From Clostridium chromiireducens (lineage in GTDB: Bacteria > Bacillota > Clostridia > Clostridiales > Clostridiaceae), in NCBI RefSeq assembly GCF_002029255.1, contig NZ_MZGT01000014.1:21943-85942 (forward strand): a DNA stretch of 64,000 bases. Direction: 5' to 3'. The stretch's first letter is position 1, and every line of letters begins with the position of its first letter. Under the pieces are notes generated by a model. That model saw only the letters and a list, made by a program, of their open reading frames with translations, was not told where the DNA came from and made no database searches. The position numbers and the translations under genes were made by a program. This document shows, in pieces, positions 43,210 to 52,600 of this stretch.

Positions 43210-43237
43210 AAGAAAAACCCCGATTTAATCGAAGTTT
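43210..43237 (-). terminator. veg terminator
   Basis: AACTTCGATT / AATCGGGGTT (with G-U and mismatched pairs) followed on the minus strand by T-rich sequence, overlapping the stop codon region of veg. Confidence 0.8.
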
Positions 43238-43478
43238 ATATTCTAGTTGGAAATACCAATTGTACAGTCTTTGTTAATACATCTGAATAACTATATGTCA
43301 CAGTCCTTTGGGTGTCATTTTTTAATCTTATTACAAAAATGCTTGGGTATACACTTTCAATTATACCATCGTTAACTAAAATCTTTTTTCTTCCACCATT
43401 AGCTTTCAGAGTCACTTTCTGACCTACGTGCCTCTCTATGTCGTTTTTAATGGAAGCAATAGTTTTAACTTTTTCCAT
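43236..43478 (-). CDS. veg: Veg family protein
   Basis: An 80-residue protein matching Veg (DUF1021): IASIKNDIERHVGQKVTLKA at the N-terminus and RTVTYSYSDVLTKTVQL at the C-terminus. In Bacillus Veg influences biofilm gene expression and is linked to spore outgrowth; its molecular action is uncertain. The ATG at 43476-43478 has AAAGAGGGTG upstream; an in-frame ATG at 43496 overlaps that site. Confidence 0.93.
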   Translation of the reverse strand: MEKVKTIASIKNDIERHVGQKVTLKANGGRKKILVNDGIIESVYPSIFVIRLKNDTQRTVTYSYSDVLTKTVQLVFPTRI

Positions 43479-43706
43479 GTAAACACCCTCTTTCATTATA
43501 TATTATACCTTATAGGCTTATTTTTGTCAAGTAAAATTATTATTTTATCATTAACAACGGTATATTGTCAATGTAAACATTTTTCCAATTATATATATTT
43601 ATCGGCTATTTTATTTTATTATCTGTATTTTTTTAATTATTATTCTATTTCTTATGAAATTTACTTTTTAATTATATTTTTCATTTAATTTTCTAGATAC
43701 TTAATA

Positions 43707-43749
43707 GACTATATACATAAGAAAAGTTTTATTCTTATGTATATAGTCT
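43707..43749. terminator. Long hairpin after GGDEF-EAL gene
   Basis: GACTATATACATAAGA / TCTTATGTATATAGTC, a 16-bp stem 16 bp past the stop. U tracts are short on both strands. Confidence 0.7.
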
Positions 43750-43764
43750 TATTACTTTATAAAT

Positions 43765-45765
43765 CTATCTATCTAAATCTAGTAAAAATTGACTTTCAAA
43801 GTCCTCGTGATTCATTGGTTTTCCAAAATAATATCCTTGAAATATATCGCAATCTAAATCTTTTAAACAGTCAACTTGTTCTCTTTTTTCAACGCCTTCA
43901 GCTACTACCTCATAACCAAAGTAATGGCATATCTTTATTATTGTATTAACCATAACATTACTTGCATCATCAAAAACTAAATTATCAATGAATGACTTAT
44001 CAATTTTTACACAATCAATTGAAAGTTCCTTTAAGTAATTTAGAGATGAATATCCAGTACCGAAGTCATCAAGGCTGACTTTAATACCATAACTCTTAAT
44101 TTTTTCAATATTCTTAATTGCAACATTAAAGTCCTTTATTATTATAGATTCAGTAACTTCGAATTCTATATATTCAAATGGAATTCTAAATTTTTTTATA
44201 ATATTTAATGCCTTATCACATAGCTCATCATTTATAAGTTGTTCCGCTGATAAATTAATCGCTATCCTAAAGTTGCTATAACCTTTCTTAATCCACTCAT
44301 CTATTTTTTTACATACTTCGATAATAACTACTTCACCTATATTTTTTATAAGTCCCTCATTTTCTGCAAATTCTATAAATTCTGATGGTGGTATGATTTT
44401 ATTATCATTTTTTATCCATCTTACAAGGGCCTCTGCCCCTAAAAACTTTTCTTTATTTGATATCTTAGGCTGGTAAAACACCTTAAATTCTCCATTCTTA
44501 ATTCCTTCTTCAATTTCTTTTTTCTTTATGGCTTTTTCATATACTCCTGAACTCATTTCCCTATCATAAAAACTATATCTATTTTTTCCAGCCCTTTTTG
44601 AATAATACATAGCATCATCTGCATAATTATATAAAGTTTCAAAATCATTTCCATCCTTATTAATGACCGCTAATCCTAAACTTGAAGTTACATAATCAAT
44701 TCTATTTCCTTTGATACAAAATACTTCCTCAAACGTATTTAATATTTTCTTTGCCATAATTTCAGCTTCATTTCTATTATTTACAGATTTAATAAAAAAT
44801 AAAAACTCATCTCCACTGACATGACAGACATAATCTCCTGCATTTATTATCTTTTTGAACCTTCTTCCAACTTCCTTCAAAAATTTATCACCACAGCTAT
44901 GTCCCAAGGTATCATTAACTGCCCTAAAGTTGTCCACATCAAGGCTTGCTAATACTCCATATTTATCCTTACCCACTTTAGAAATGTCATTAGCTAAAGT
45001 ATCTACCACATATTTTTTATTTGGTAATCCAGTAATAGAACTATAAAAAGCATAAAAATCTGCAGTTTCATTAATTTTTCTAACGATAAAAATAATTATA
45101 ATAAATAGAAATACCATAGCCAAATTAACAATAATAATTGTGCTTATAACTATCCTATTTATCTCTTTATTCTTGTCATTTAAATTATGTACATACACAT
45201 TCGAATAGTCTAGTAATTGCTTACTTAATCCAATTGTTGTATTCTCTAAATAAAAAATTTCCTTAACTACAGTATCTTTAATTTCTATCGACTTACTAAT
45301 GTCATAAATCATTTCCTTAACCTTAACCGAATGAAGCTCATTGGTTTTTTCAAGTCTGCTCAGTATATCCTTTTCTTCTTCTGTTAAATTATGAAGTGAT
45401 TTATAATTATTAACGTTATCTTCAATATCTTTTCCATATACTTTTAACTCATCTGCTATAGCTTGTTCATAGGAAGTTGAATATAAAATTGAATTTATTC
45501 TTATGTTTAAAATATCTTCATTAATTTTATTAGCATAATTGGATGCCAAGTATCCATCCTCATACATTTTATTTTGGTTGCTATTACTATATTCAACCAT
45601 TCTATACGAAAGAATTGTAAATAATGAAAAAATTAATATTGCTATAATAATAATCGTGTTAAATATACTGTGTAGCTTATGCTTTTTTACAATCTCCTCT
45701 ATAGAAAAAATATCTTTTATCCTTCTAATACTCTTTTTAATTATTAAATTTAGATTTGCTCTCAT
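43765..45765 (-). CDS. Membrane GGDEF-EAL protein, probable c-di-GMP phosphodiesterase
   Basis: The 666-residue protein has a membrane helix near residues 33-55, an extracytoplasmic helical region, and a second helix near 205-230. A GGDEF domain (about 245-400) follows, and then an EAL domain (about 415-665). The GGDEF signature reads SGDEF, so cyclase activity is doubtful. The EAL domain is intact by eye: EALVRW, NLSAEQL, EVTESI, DDFGTGYSS and VVAEGVE. Net c-di-GMP hydrolysis is the likeliest output. I choose ATG at 45763-45765; an ATG at 45771 is too close to AAGGA. No partner gene is adjacent. Confidence 0.92.
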   Translation of the reverse strand: MRANLNLIIKKSIRRIKDIFSIEEIVKKHKLHSIFNTIIIIAILIFSLFTILSYRMVEYSNSNQNKMYEDGYLASNYANKINEDILNIRINSILYSTSYEQAIADELKVYGKDIEDNVNNYKSLHNLTEEEKDILSRLEKTNELHSVKVKEMIYDISKSIEIKDTVVKEIFYLENTTIGLSKQLLDYSNVYVHNLNDKNKEINRIVISTIIIVNLAMVFLFIIIIFIVRKINETADFYAFYSSITGLPNKKYVVDTLANDISKVGKDKYGVLASLDVDNFRAVNDTLGHSCGDKFLKEVGRRFKKIINAGDYVCHVSGDEFLFFIKSVNNRNEAEIMAKKILNTFEEVFCIKGNRIDYVTSSLGLAVINKDGNDFETLYNYADDAMYYSKRAGKNRYSFYDREMSSGVYEKAIKKKEIEEGIKNGEFKVFYQPKISNKEKFLGAEALVRWIKNDNKIIPPSEFIEFAENEGLIKNIGEVVIIEVCKKIDEWIKKGYSNFRIAINLSAEQLINDELCDKALNIIKKFRIPFEYIEFEVTESIIIKDFNVAIKNIEKIKSYGIKVSLDDFGTGYSSLNYLKELSIDCVKIDKSFIDNLVFDDASNVMVNTIIKICHYFGYEVVAEGVEKREQVDCLKDLDCDIFQGYYFGKPMNHEDFESQFLLDLDR

Positions 45766-45771
45766 CAACAT

Positions 45772-45930
45772 TCCTTCTTACATACTTTATTTTTGTTTTT
45801 TTAATATTTTAATTATAAACCATATTCCATCAATAATAAAAATTACTATTTTATTAATTTGAATTTTGGTCCATATTATCCTGTATGCAAATCCTAATTA
45901 ATAATAGCAATCATCTCAAATAAAGCGTTA
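45772..45930. other. Intergenic upstream of GGDEF-EAL gene
   Basis: AT-rich, with no gene seen. Together with 45931-46076 it separates yabG from the GGDEF-EAL gene. Confidence 0.4.
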
Positions 45931-45983
45931 AAAAGAAGGTTATAGCATATTACTTTTATTTCAATACGCATATAGCCCTCTTT
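45931..45983 (-). terminator. yabG terminator
   Basis: A long imperfect stem (AAAGAGGGCTATAT with ATAACCTTCTTT, allowing G-U pairs) followed by five T on the minus strand, about 95 bp past yabG. Confidence 0.65.
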
Positions 45984-46076
45984 ATAATATATGAACATTA
46001 GATTTGTTATATTTTGCAACAAAAAATTATTAAAAAGATTTTAATACTATTGCTAGCTAACTTGTTAACCATATAT

Positions 46077-46940
46077 TTAAATATATGGAGATTTAGGATA
46101 TCCCTCTCTATATTTGCCTCTAGTCTGTAGCCCTCCAACTCCCTTTATCCCTGTTATTGTATTCTCAATTACATCAGTTATCGATACTACTTTATCTATC
46201 CTTGTATAAGCAATCTTCTCACATACAAAAACAGGATCAAGACAATGAATTAAAACTCTATTGGGACTCGATGCGAAATTAGCACCTACATCTAATATCC
46301 TTTCATAGCAACTTTGACATGCTCCTGCAAATATGACTAACTCATCATAACTTGAATTATAATTTCTCAAATTCTTAACAGATTCCAAATAATATTTTGA
46401 ATTTCTATAATTGTCTAGGCATAGATAATCTTTGGGGTCTCTTAGAACACTATCATGACCAGTCAGAACTACAATATCTGGTTTTACTTCTTTAACTAAA
46501 TCCACAATTACATCTGGTTGTTCTCTTTCAGGTATAGCTCTGCCAACAGCATCCAATGATAATTGTTTATATACTTTCAAGCAAGTTTCCATGTATTCAC
46601 TATCTCCATCAACATGAAGTATTTTTCCAGGCCTACCAAACATTAAATCATTTTTTGCTTTTATTTTTGGAGACTTCTCAACTTTATCCCTAAGATCTCC
46701 CCTTAAAATCATAGCTTTCTTTATAGCCTCATTTACTCTAGTATTTAGAATTTTATCTTGAGAGCCGCTATCTTCCTCTTCAACCATTTCTAAATCGTCT
46801 ATACTTGCATCAGCTATTATTCTTATATTAATTCCTTTTAAAATAATATTATCTTTACCATTATTATTTTTGATATCAATTATCTTAAATGTAATATCTT
46901 TATTGTATGATTTTCTTACAACAATATCTCCTATCTCCAT
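46077..46940 (-). CDS. yabG: Sporulation-specific protease YabG
   Basis: YabG processes spore coat proteins. The 287-residue protein matches the family: N-terminal GDIVVRKSYNKDITFKI, central KILHVDGDSEYMETCLKVYK, DIVVLTGHDSV and AGACQSCYERILDVGANFASSPNR near the C-terminus. The conserved His and Cys in these segments include the likely catalytic pair, by family comparison. The ATG follows GGAAGAG. It is expected to be made in the mother cell under sigma-K. Confidence 0.96.
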   Translation of the reverse strand: MEIGDIVVRKSYNKDITFKIIDIKNNNGKDNIILKGINIRIIADASIDDLEMVEEEDSGSQDKILNTRVNEAIKKAMILRGDLRDKVEKSPKIKAKNDLMFGRPGKILHVDGDSEYMETCLKVYKQLSLDAVGRAIPEREQPDVIVDLVKEVKPDIVVLTGHDSVLRDPKDYLCLDNYRNSKYYLESVKNLRNYNSSYDELVIFAGACQSCYERILDVGANFASSPNRVLIHCLDPVFVCEKIAYTRIDKVVSITDVIENTITGIKGVGGLQTRGKYREGYPKSPYI

Positions 46941-47047
46941 TATTCTCTTCCTATGATATTATTTCACAATTTATAATATGGTAGAGGTTATTAAAGGTTT
47001 CTCATTATAATAGCTGTTCATATATATTTCTTAGTCTTAATAATAAA

Positions 47048-47088
47048 GGAACTGGTTAAAAATAATATAAAATTATTTTTAACCAGTT
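47048..47088 (-). terminator. Terminator of first CotS gene
   Basis: GAACTGGTTAAAAATAAT / ATTATTTTTAACCAGTTC, an 18-bp stem with a 5-nt loop and T-rich flank on the minus strand. Confidence 0.85.
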
Positions 47089-47109
47089 CTTTCCTTTAAT
47101 ATTTGCTCG

Positions 47110-48108
47110 TTATATTTTATAATCATTCTTAAATTTTTCTAAGAAATCTAGATACTTTTCCTGCTCATTTATTATGGATTCTAATTTACTTGCAAATGTA
47201 TTTTGTCCCCAGTTAACTTCATTATAATAGTACCTATTAGCAAGTCTCCAATATCTTTGTGGAAATTGAAGATATGCATATAATACTTTATATTCCTCTG
47301 ATTTTAACGGATATACTGAATTATACGAATCTATAATTGCATTAGCAAATTCTAAATTCCATTCTACTCGCTTTAGAACTTTTATCATAAAATTACTAAT
47401 ATCAAAGGTTCTAATTTCTCTTTTGCAATAATCAAAGTCTATAACATGTACATCCATATTCTCACTTAAGATTATATTGTGGTAAGTAAAGTCGTGATGG
47501 CAAAAGCTTTTTTCATTCTCTGCAAACATGCATAATTCGTAATAGTCTGATTCATTTAAGGTTGCTAAAGCCTTCTTTCCAATTTCCTTATAAAATTCCA
47601 TAGACTTTAAATACAGTATGTCAAAATCACTTTTTATACTCTTCTTTCGCACCATATCTCTCATTTTATCCAGAGATTTAATTCTCTTTTCTATTAAATG
47701 AGGCCATCTACCAAGATCACTTTTAAGCTTAGAATTTTCTGGTGGATCATATCCTTTAGATGCTTCATGAAGATTAGCTAAAGTTTTAGCTGCAATCTTT
47801 ACCTCATCTATATTATGAAAGTCACATTCTCTTCCTTCTAACCATTCAGATAAAGTGTATAAATCTTCATTAACTAATGCATAAGGTTCTCCATTTATGT
47901 TTAAATAATATTTATCTAAATTATTAAAACCATTTTTCCTCAAGTGCTCTTTAGCACCGTATACAAATAATAATTTTTGAGGTCCATAATTTATTTTCTT
48001 TAAACATCTTTCGCCCTTGTCTGTTTTAAGATAGTATACTCCTTTATTAGCTTTAATTTTTTCTATCTTAATGTTAAATTGTCTTTCTATTTCAAATTCC
48101 CTCATCAT
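47110..48108 (-). CDS. cotS: CotS family spore coat protein (kinase-like fold)
   Basis: CotS proteins are spore coat components with an aminoglycoside-phosphotransferase-like fold. The 332-residue protein retains SFCHHDFTYHNIIL (catalytic-loop-like) and VHVIDFDYC (metal-binding-like), so phosphotransfer remains possible. The ATG at 48106-48108 has AGGAGGTG upstream. It is divergent from a family 4 glycosyltransferase 108 bp away, mirroring the pair at 52601-54887 and recalling the cotS/cotSA neighbourhood of Bacillus. Confidence 0.92.
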   Translation of the reverse strand: MMREFEIERQFNIKIEKIKANKGVYYLKTDKGERCLKKINYGPQKLLFVYGAKEHLRKNGFNNLDKYYLNINGEPYALVNEDLYTLSEWLEGRECDFHNIDEVKIAAKTLANLHEASKGYDPPENSKLKSDLGRWPHLIEKRIKSLDKMRDMVRKKSIKSDFDILYLKSMEFYKEIGKKALATLNESDYYELCMFAENEKSFCHHDFTYHNIILSENMDVHVIDFDYCKREIRTFDISNFMIKVLKRVEWNLEFANAIIDSYNSVYPLKSEEYKVLYAYLQFPQRYWRLANRYYYNEVNWGQNTFASKLESIINEQEKYLDFLEKFKNDYKI

Positions 48109-48216
48109 AGTTCTCACCTCCTGTATATTTATATGAGAGTTGTATTTCTTTTATTAACATTTTTTATATTCTTTTAATATAATGGATTAGGATAAATGCT
48201 ATGAAAGGGTTTAATA

Positions 48217-49338
48217 ATGAAAATAGGAATAGATGGCAGAGCTGCAAAGTGGTATCACGGAACTGGAATAGGCACATACACTAATCAATTAATACAAAGT
48301 CTTAGTAATGTTGATTCTGATAATAACTATTTAATTTTCATGCCACAATGTAACTCTATAGAAAATTTAAAAAGTAATTTTAAAACTTCATTCGTTGACT
48401 CAACATCTTCTAACAGTTTTTGGGATGATGTAAATGTTCCAAATATATTGAATAATACTGATATTGAACTATACCATGTACCACAGAATGGAGTTGGACT
48501 ATCAGAAAATATCACTTGTAAAAAAGTTATTACATTGCACGATATAATCCCGTTAAGAATGCCTGAAACTGTTAGTGATAGATACCTTAGAATATTTAAT
48601 AATGAATTGCCTAAAATCCTGAAAAACTGTGACGGAATAATTACCGTGTCTAATTTTTCTAAAGATGATATAGCTAAAGAATTTGATTTTCCTTCTGAAA
48701 ATATTTATGTTACTCCACTTGCTGCTCAAGATATTTATAGGCCACTTAGTAAATGTCAATCAAAAGATCTTATCACAAAAAAATATGGCATACAGGAAGA
48801 TTTCATATTATACGTTGGTGGCTTTAGCCCAAGAAAAAATATAATAGGTCTAATTGAAGCATATGCAAATCTTCCTAATAAGTTAAAAGAAACTTTCAAG
48901 TTAGTGATTACAGGTAAAAAAGGCGCTTCCTATGAAAAATATAGAAATAGAGCTGAGGAATTACATCTCTCTAACAATGTTGTTTTTACAGATTTTATTC
49001 CTATTGAAGATATGCCTTTATTTTATAATGCTACTGAAGTTTTAGTATACCCATCATTTTATGAGGGCTTTGGACTACCACCTATAGAAGCAATGGCTTG
49101 TGGAACGCCTGTAATAGCTTCTAATGTTACTTCACTTCCAGAAGTATGTTATGAATCTGCACTTTTTATAGATCCAAATGATATAGATGCATTATCTTAT
49201 GATATCGAAAGAGTGTTAAGTAACAGCTTATTAAGACTAACCATGGTCAAGAAAAGCTTAACTCGTAGTAAAAGCTTTTCCTGGGATAAAACTGCTCTCG
49301 ATACAATATCGGCTTATGAATCCATATTAAAACTTTAA
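48217..49338 (+). CDS. Family 4 glycosyltransferase, CotSA-like
   Basis: GT-B glycosyltransferase of 373 residues. The N-terminus MKIGIDGRAAKWYHGTGIGT, the acceptor-domain VITLHDIIPLRMPE, the donor site YVGGFSPRKN and the EGFGLPPIEAMACGTPV motif are typical of GT4. Context next to cotS suggests glycosylation of coat or exosporium material. It is clearly paralogous to 53745-54887 (same N-terminal pattern and motif order). The ATG has AAAGGGT upstream. The sugar and acceptor are unknown. Confidence 0.92.
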   Translation: MKIGIDGRAAKWYHGTGIGTYTNQLIQSLSNVDSDNNYLIFMPQCNSIENLKSNFKTSFVDSTSSNSFWDDVNVPNILNNTDIELYHVPQNGVGLSENITCKKVITLHDIIPLRMPETVSDRYLRIFNNELPKILKNCDGIITVSNFSKDDIAKEFDFPSENIYVTPLAAQDIYRPLSKCQSKDLITKKYGIQEDFILYVGGFSPRKNIIGLIEAYANLPNKLKETFKLVITGKKGASYEKYRNRAEELHLSNNVVFTDFIPIEDMPLFYNATEVLVYPSFYEGFGLPPIEAMACGTPVIASNVTSLPEVCYESALFIDPNDIDALSYDIERVLSNSLLRLTMVKKSLTRSKSFSWDKTALDTISAYESILKL

Positions 49339-49582
49339 AATAATACTGGATAAAACATTTGCCTATTTTTAGAGCTGAGGATTTCTACCTAGTTTTGTTG
49401 CTCAATCATCTTATAACCTTTTCCTCATATAACCCATTTATAAAATACTTCAAGTGGAGATTTTTTGCACCTGAATCAAAAACTTATATACCAAAATGGG
49501 CAGCCAAAATAGGCTGCCTGTTAATTCCAGAAAATTTTATTAGACCATTAAAAATCAACCTCTACTTAGGCCGCTTTTCAAC
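49339..49582. other. Intergenic with hairpin between convergent genes
   Basis: Holds GGCAGCC / GGCTGCC with a 6-nt loop (49499-49518), a likely bidirectional stop between the glycosyltransferase and the DUF2087 gene. The rest is not explained; an open frame here lacks a ribosome binding site. Confidence 0.5.
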
Positions 49583-50344
49583 TTAAATCTTTAACCAGTA
49601 TTCACTACAATCCGTAGTTCTCTCCATGAAACCATATTCAATTAAATATCTTCGTAGCGTGGCAATATCCTGATACACCGTCTTTAATATTATATTTATT
49701 TCTTTTTCTGAATATTTCTTGTTCATCTCAAATAAAGAAGATATTTTTCTGAGCACAACTATTTTTCGTTTTTCTTTTGTAGGAAAAGATTTTAATTTTA
49801 GAGACTCACTGTTATCAAAATATGTCTCTATTATTTTATTTTGTTCTCCATAAGTAAGTTCATATCTTTCATCTACCATCTTTGCACCATTATGTAATTC
49901 AACTAAATTTTCTTTTTGCTGTTTTTTTGTAGAATTTTCAACTAATTCAAAAATAGCAAGATATGCTTTTGCTTGTTTAGCTTTTTCCCTAAACACAAAT
50001 CTTTGATGCCTTATAGTCGCCGCTGCTACTCCATTTTTCTTAGCTATTTCACTATCTGATAAACCATTATAAAAATCTGTTAACAAACTTTTTTGATTTT
50101 CAGTAACTCCTGTATATTTCTTATCTAACTCAAGTAAAAGCTCAAGCATAGAATTATGTCTCTCATTAATGTGGAAAGCTACTGCTTTATTAGCATCAAA
50201 AAACCTTCCATTTATCGGATATACTTCTCCTGCCTCAAAGATTTCTCCACAAATTAAACATTCATATATTCCTTTATCTGAATTAAATAAATATCCGGTT
50301 TTAATGTCTTCCAAATTCATATCCAAAAGAGATTTTTTAAGCAT
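49583..50344 (-). CDS. DUF2087 transcriptional regulator with zinc-finger-like N-terminus
   Basis: The 253-residue protein has three parts. Near residues 28-62 it has a Cys2-His2-like set (CLICGEIF ... HINERH). Near 85-125 there is a helix-turn-helix of the LuxR/sigma-region-4 kind (LSDSEIAKKNGVAAATIRHQ). A C-terminal DUF2087 domain (about 188-250) includes FPTKEKRKIVVLRKI and DIATLRRYLIEYGFM. DUF2087 is usually found in regulators. The ATG follows GGAGGG. It lies between two coat gene sets, but no evidence ties it to their control. Confidence 0.85.
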   Translation of the reverse strand: MLKKSLLDMNLEDIKTGYLFNSDKGIYECLICGEIFEAGEVYPINGRFFDANKAVAFHINERHNSMLELLLELDKKYTGVTENQKSLLTDFYNGLSDSEIAKKNGVAAATIRHQRFVFREKAKQAKAYLAIFELVENSTKKQQKENLVELHNGAKMVDERYELTYGEQNKIIETYFDNSESLKLKSFPTKEKRKIVVLRKISSLFEMNKKYSEKEINIILKTVYQDIATLRRYLIEYGFMERTTDCSEYWLKI

Positions 50345-50502
50345 TTAGCATCCCTCCTATGTCGATTAAAATTATAAACAATATACCAAGTCGTTTGTCT
50401 TGTGTCAATAACTTTCCCATACTAATACACTATAATAATACTTTTAGAACGATTTATATATAAAATTTCAATATAATTAGAAATAGTCTGGTATTAGCTA
50501 AC
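50345..50502. other. Intergenic upstream of DUF2087 gene
   Basis: AT-rich, with no gene and no clear promoter picked. It is followed by the large hairpin at 50503-50614. Confidence 0.4.
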
Positions 50503-50614
50503 AAAAAAATGGCTGTGAATCCTACTAACTGAAAGCTGTTTTATTCCATAGTTATTCCAAAATAGTATGTCAAATAACGAAACAGCTTTTATTAATGAAA
50601 TGCTTACAGCCACT
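50503..50614 (-). terminator. Unusually long multi-stem hairpin ending in T7
   Basis: On the minus strand three nested stems can form: TGGCTGT / ACAGCCA, AAAGCTGTTT / AAACAGCTTT, and GTTATT / AATAAC, about 105 nt in all, followed by seven T. It lies 60 bp past the end of the coat operon at 50673-53617 and could terminate it. Confidence 0.65.
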
Positions 50615-50672
50615 TTCTATTTAACACTCTCAAAAGAGTGCTCCTCTTTAAATATCAAATCTATAAATTAAT

Positions 50673-51728
50673 TCATTGTTGAGTCGGCTTTTCTATAAGA
50701 AATTTATTTTCATATGCTTTCAAAAAGTCATATCTGAAATCCTCATTATTTAATTTTGCTTCAAACCTGCTTAAATAAACTTCATACTCCCATTTTTTCC
50801 TTTTATAATAGTAATCTCTTGAAATCGTATAAAAATCTTTAGGAAATTTTATTAATATATATAATAACTCTTTTTCTTCTTTCTTTAATGTAGAGATATT
50901 CTCATATCCATTGATACATGTTAACATTTTATCTATATCAAAGCCTGCATTTTTTATAGACTTTAAGATAAAATTTCCAATATCCATTACTCTTAAATCT
51001 ATTGTCATAAAATCGAAATCTATTATATTTACCTCATTATTTTTAGTTAAAAAATTATGATAAGCTAAATCGTTATGACAAAGAGAAATAGTATCCCCAC
51101 TTTTTATTAATTCTTCATATTTACTTTTTTCAAGCAAATGTTGAACTTCTTTAATCTCTATCAAGTATTTGTCTACATTATCAATAAACAAATTATCGAA
51201 TTCATTTTTGTATCTGTAACACTCTACAAGCTCCTTCATAGAAATTAATTCATCATATGCCTTTCTAAACTTTTCTTTAAGTGATATATCTAAAAAATCT
51301 CTATTATATTTGTCTTTTAAATATTCTCTTAACCCTTTAGATGCCTTATGCATCAGTGCTATATTTTCTGCACAAAGATCTATTTCTATAGGATTTGAAA
51401 ATGATGCTTCCCGTCCATCTAGTATATCCATTACAATATAGATATCATCCTTCCACTTCTTATAGCTCGAATTATCTTTATATTTTTTGTATGATATTAC
51501 ATGATTATATTTTTTTTTAACATATTCTAAAGAATCACTTATTAGATTTATTCTATCTACTCCATAATTCACTTTTTTTAAAATCTTATTTCCCTCATCT
51601 GTATATAATACAAATACTTTTCTAAGAGGCGTAATATCTTTTACCTTTATTTCTAATTCATCAAATAATTTCAAACTCAAATCATAGTCACATAAATAAT
51701 TTTTTTCTGAATACTTAGTTTTATTCAT
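50673..51728 (-). CDS. CotS family spore coat protein (kinase-like fold)
   Basis: A 351-residue relative of the other two CotS proteins in this cluster. It retains SLCHNDLAYHNFLT and VNIIDFDFMTIDLRVMDIGN, so the catalytic-loop and metal-binding positions appear conserved. The C-terminus with FPKDFYTISRDYYYKRK matches the family. The ATG has GGGAGG upstream. It is the last gene of a three-gene coat operon (53617 to 50673). Confidence 0.9.
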   Translation of the reverse strand: MNKTKYSEKNYLCDYDLSLKLFDELEIKVKDITPLRKVFVLYTDEGNKILKKVNYGVDRINLISDSLEYVKKKYNHVISYKKYKDNSSYKKWKDDIYIVMDILDGREASFSNPIEIDLCAENIALMHKASKGLREYLKDKYNRDFLDISLKEKFRKAYDELISMKELVECYRYKNEFDNLFIDNVDKYLIEIKEVQHLLEKSKYEELIKSGDTISLCHNDLAYHNFLTKNNEVNIIDFDFMTIDLRVMDIGNFILKSIKNAGFDIDKMLTCINGYENISTLKKEEKELLYILIKFPKDFYTISRDYYYKRKKWEYEVYLSRFEAKLNNEDFRYDFLKAYENKFLIEKPTQQ

Positions 51729-51783
51729 ATTTTTCCTCCCACATAACTAAGCTATATATAAAAATTTCCTCTCATAAAGATAC

Positions 51784-52599
51784 TTATATGATAAAACTTT
51801 TGCTTTCATACTTTAAACTTCGCTTTAATTCTGATAGTATCTCTTCAACAGTTTTCTCTTTTTTATCCTCCTTACATTCTAAATTGCAAACACTTAATGA
51901 GTGATGTATTTCGTTAATTCCATCTTTCTTTCTATCTCTATACCTTTCCCAGCTCTTCATAAAATCTTTTGGGTAACTACATAGACCTTTTAAATAATCA
52001 AGACTGTTAAAAGATAGATGAGATGCTCGCACAAACATTTCTATTAATTCTTTTTCATCTATTTGAAATTCCTTCCTTTGCAGCCTTTTGATATAATAAT
52101 ATAAATCCTCTTCTACTAAATTGTATGCCATTCCTTTAATTGTCCCTATTTCAATATTTCCTTCAACTTTTCTTAAATTATTTTTATCAACTTTACCAAT
52201 ACATATCTCTTCTCTATTCATACTACGCTTTATAACACCGTAATAATCATGTTCATAAATATAATTTACTGCCCTTTTTGCTTTTTTAAGCATCATCTTT
52301 CCATCTGATAAAATTAAATTTTCTATTTCGCTTGTGCAAGGTTTACTAACTATATATTCATAATGTCTTTGCAATTTTTTTACTTGGACTTTATATTCCT
52401 CTACTTCCCTACCTATTATGCTTCTAATTCTGCTTAATCCAGGAAAATTACAACCTATCAAAGATTTCTGAATTTCTACTATTAATTCAATTTGAGAAGT
52501 GATGTCTCTTTTGCTTATGTTTTTATCATAGCTAAAATCGTGTCCAATAATAGTTATTCCCTTTAACCTTAAGCATTCAGTTATTGATAATTTATCCAT
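51784..52599 (-). CDS. CotS-related protein lacking kinase catalytic motifs
   Basis: I recognise only a distant likeness to CotS in the C-terminal half: IEIGTIKGMAYNLVEEDLYYYIKRL aligns with the IDFD...DISNF region, and LCSYPKDFMKSWERYRDRK with the CotS C-terminus. The HxDxxxHN catalytic loop and the DFD motif are not present, so it looks like a pseudokinase. The ATG at 52597-52599 has GGAGG upstream, inside the end of the preceding cotS-like gene, which argues for coupling and a linked coat function. It has 271 residues. Confidence 0.72.
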   Translation of the reverse strand: MDKLSITECLRLKGITIIGHDFSYDKNISKRDITSQIELIVEIQKSLIGCNFPGLSRIRSIIGREVEEYKVQVKKLQRHYEYIVSKPCTSEIENLILSDGKMMLKKAKRAVNYIYEHDYYGVIKRSMNREEICIGKVDKNNLRKVEGNIEIGTIKGMAYNLVEEDLYYYIKRLQRKEFQIDEKELIEMFVRASHLSFNSLDYLKGLCSYPKDFMKSWERYRDRKKDGINEIHHSLSVCNLECKEDKKEKTVEEILSELKRSLKYESKSFII

Positions 52600-52600
52600 A

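Noticed and set aside
49359..49586. 75-codon plus-strand ORF after the glycosyltransferase
   Set aside because: TTG start without a ribosome binding site, and a strong hairpin lies inside it. The region remains unexplained, but a gene is not supported.
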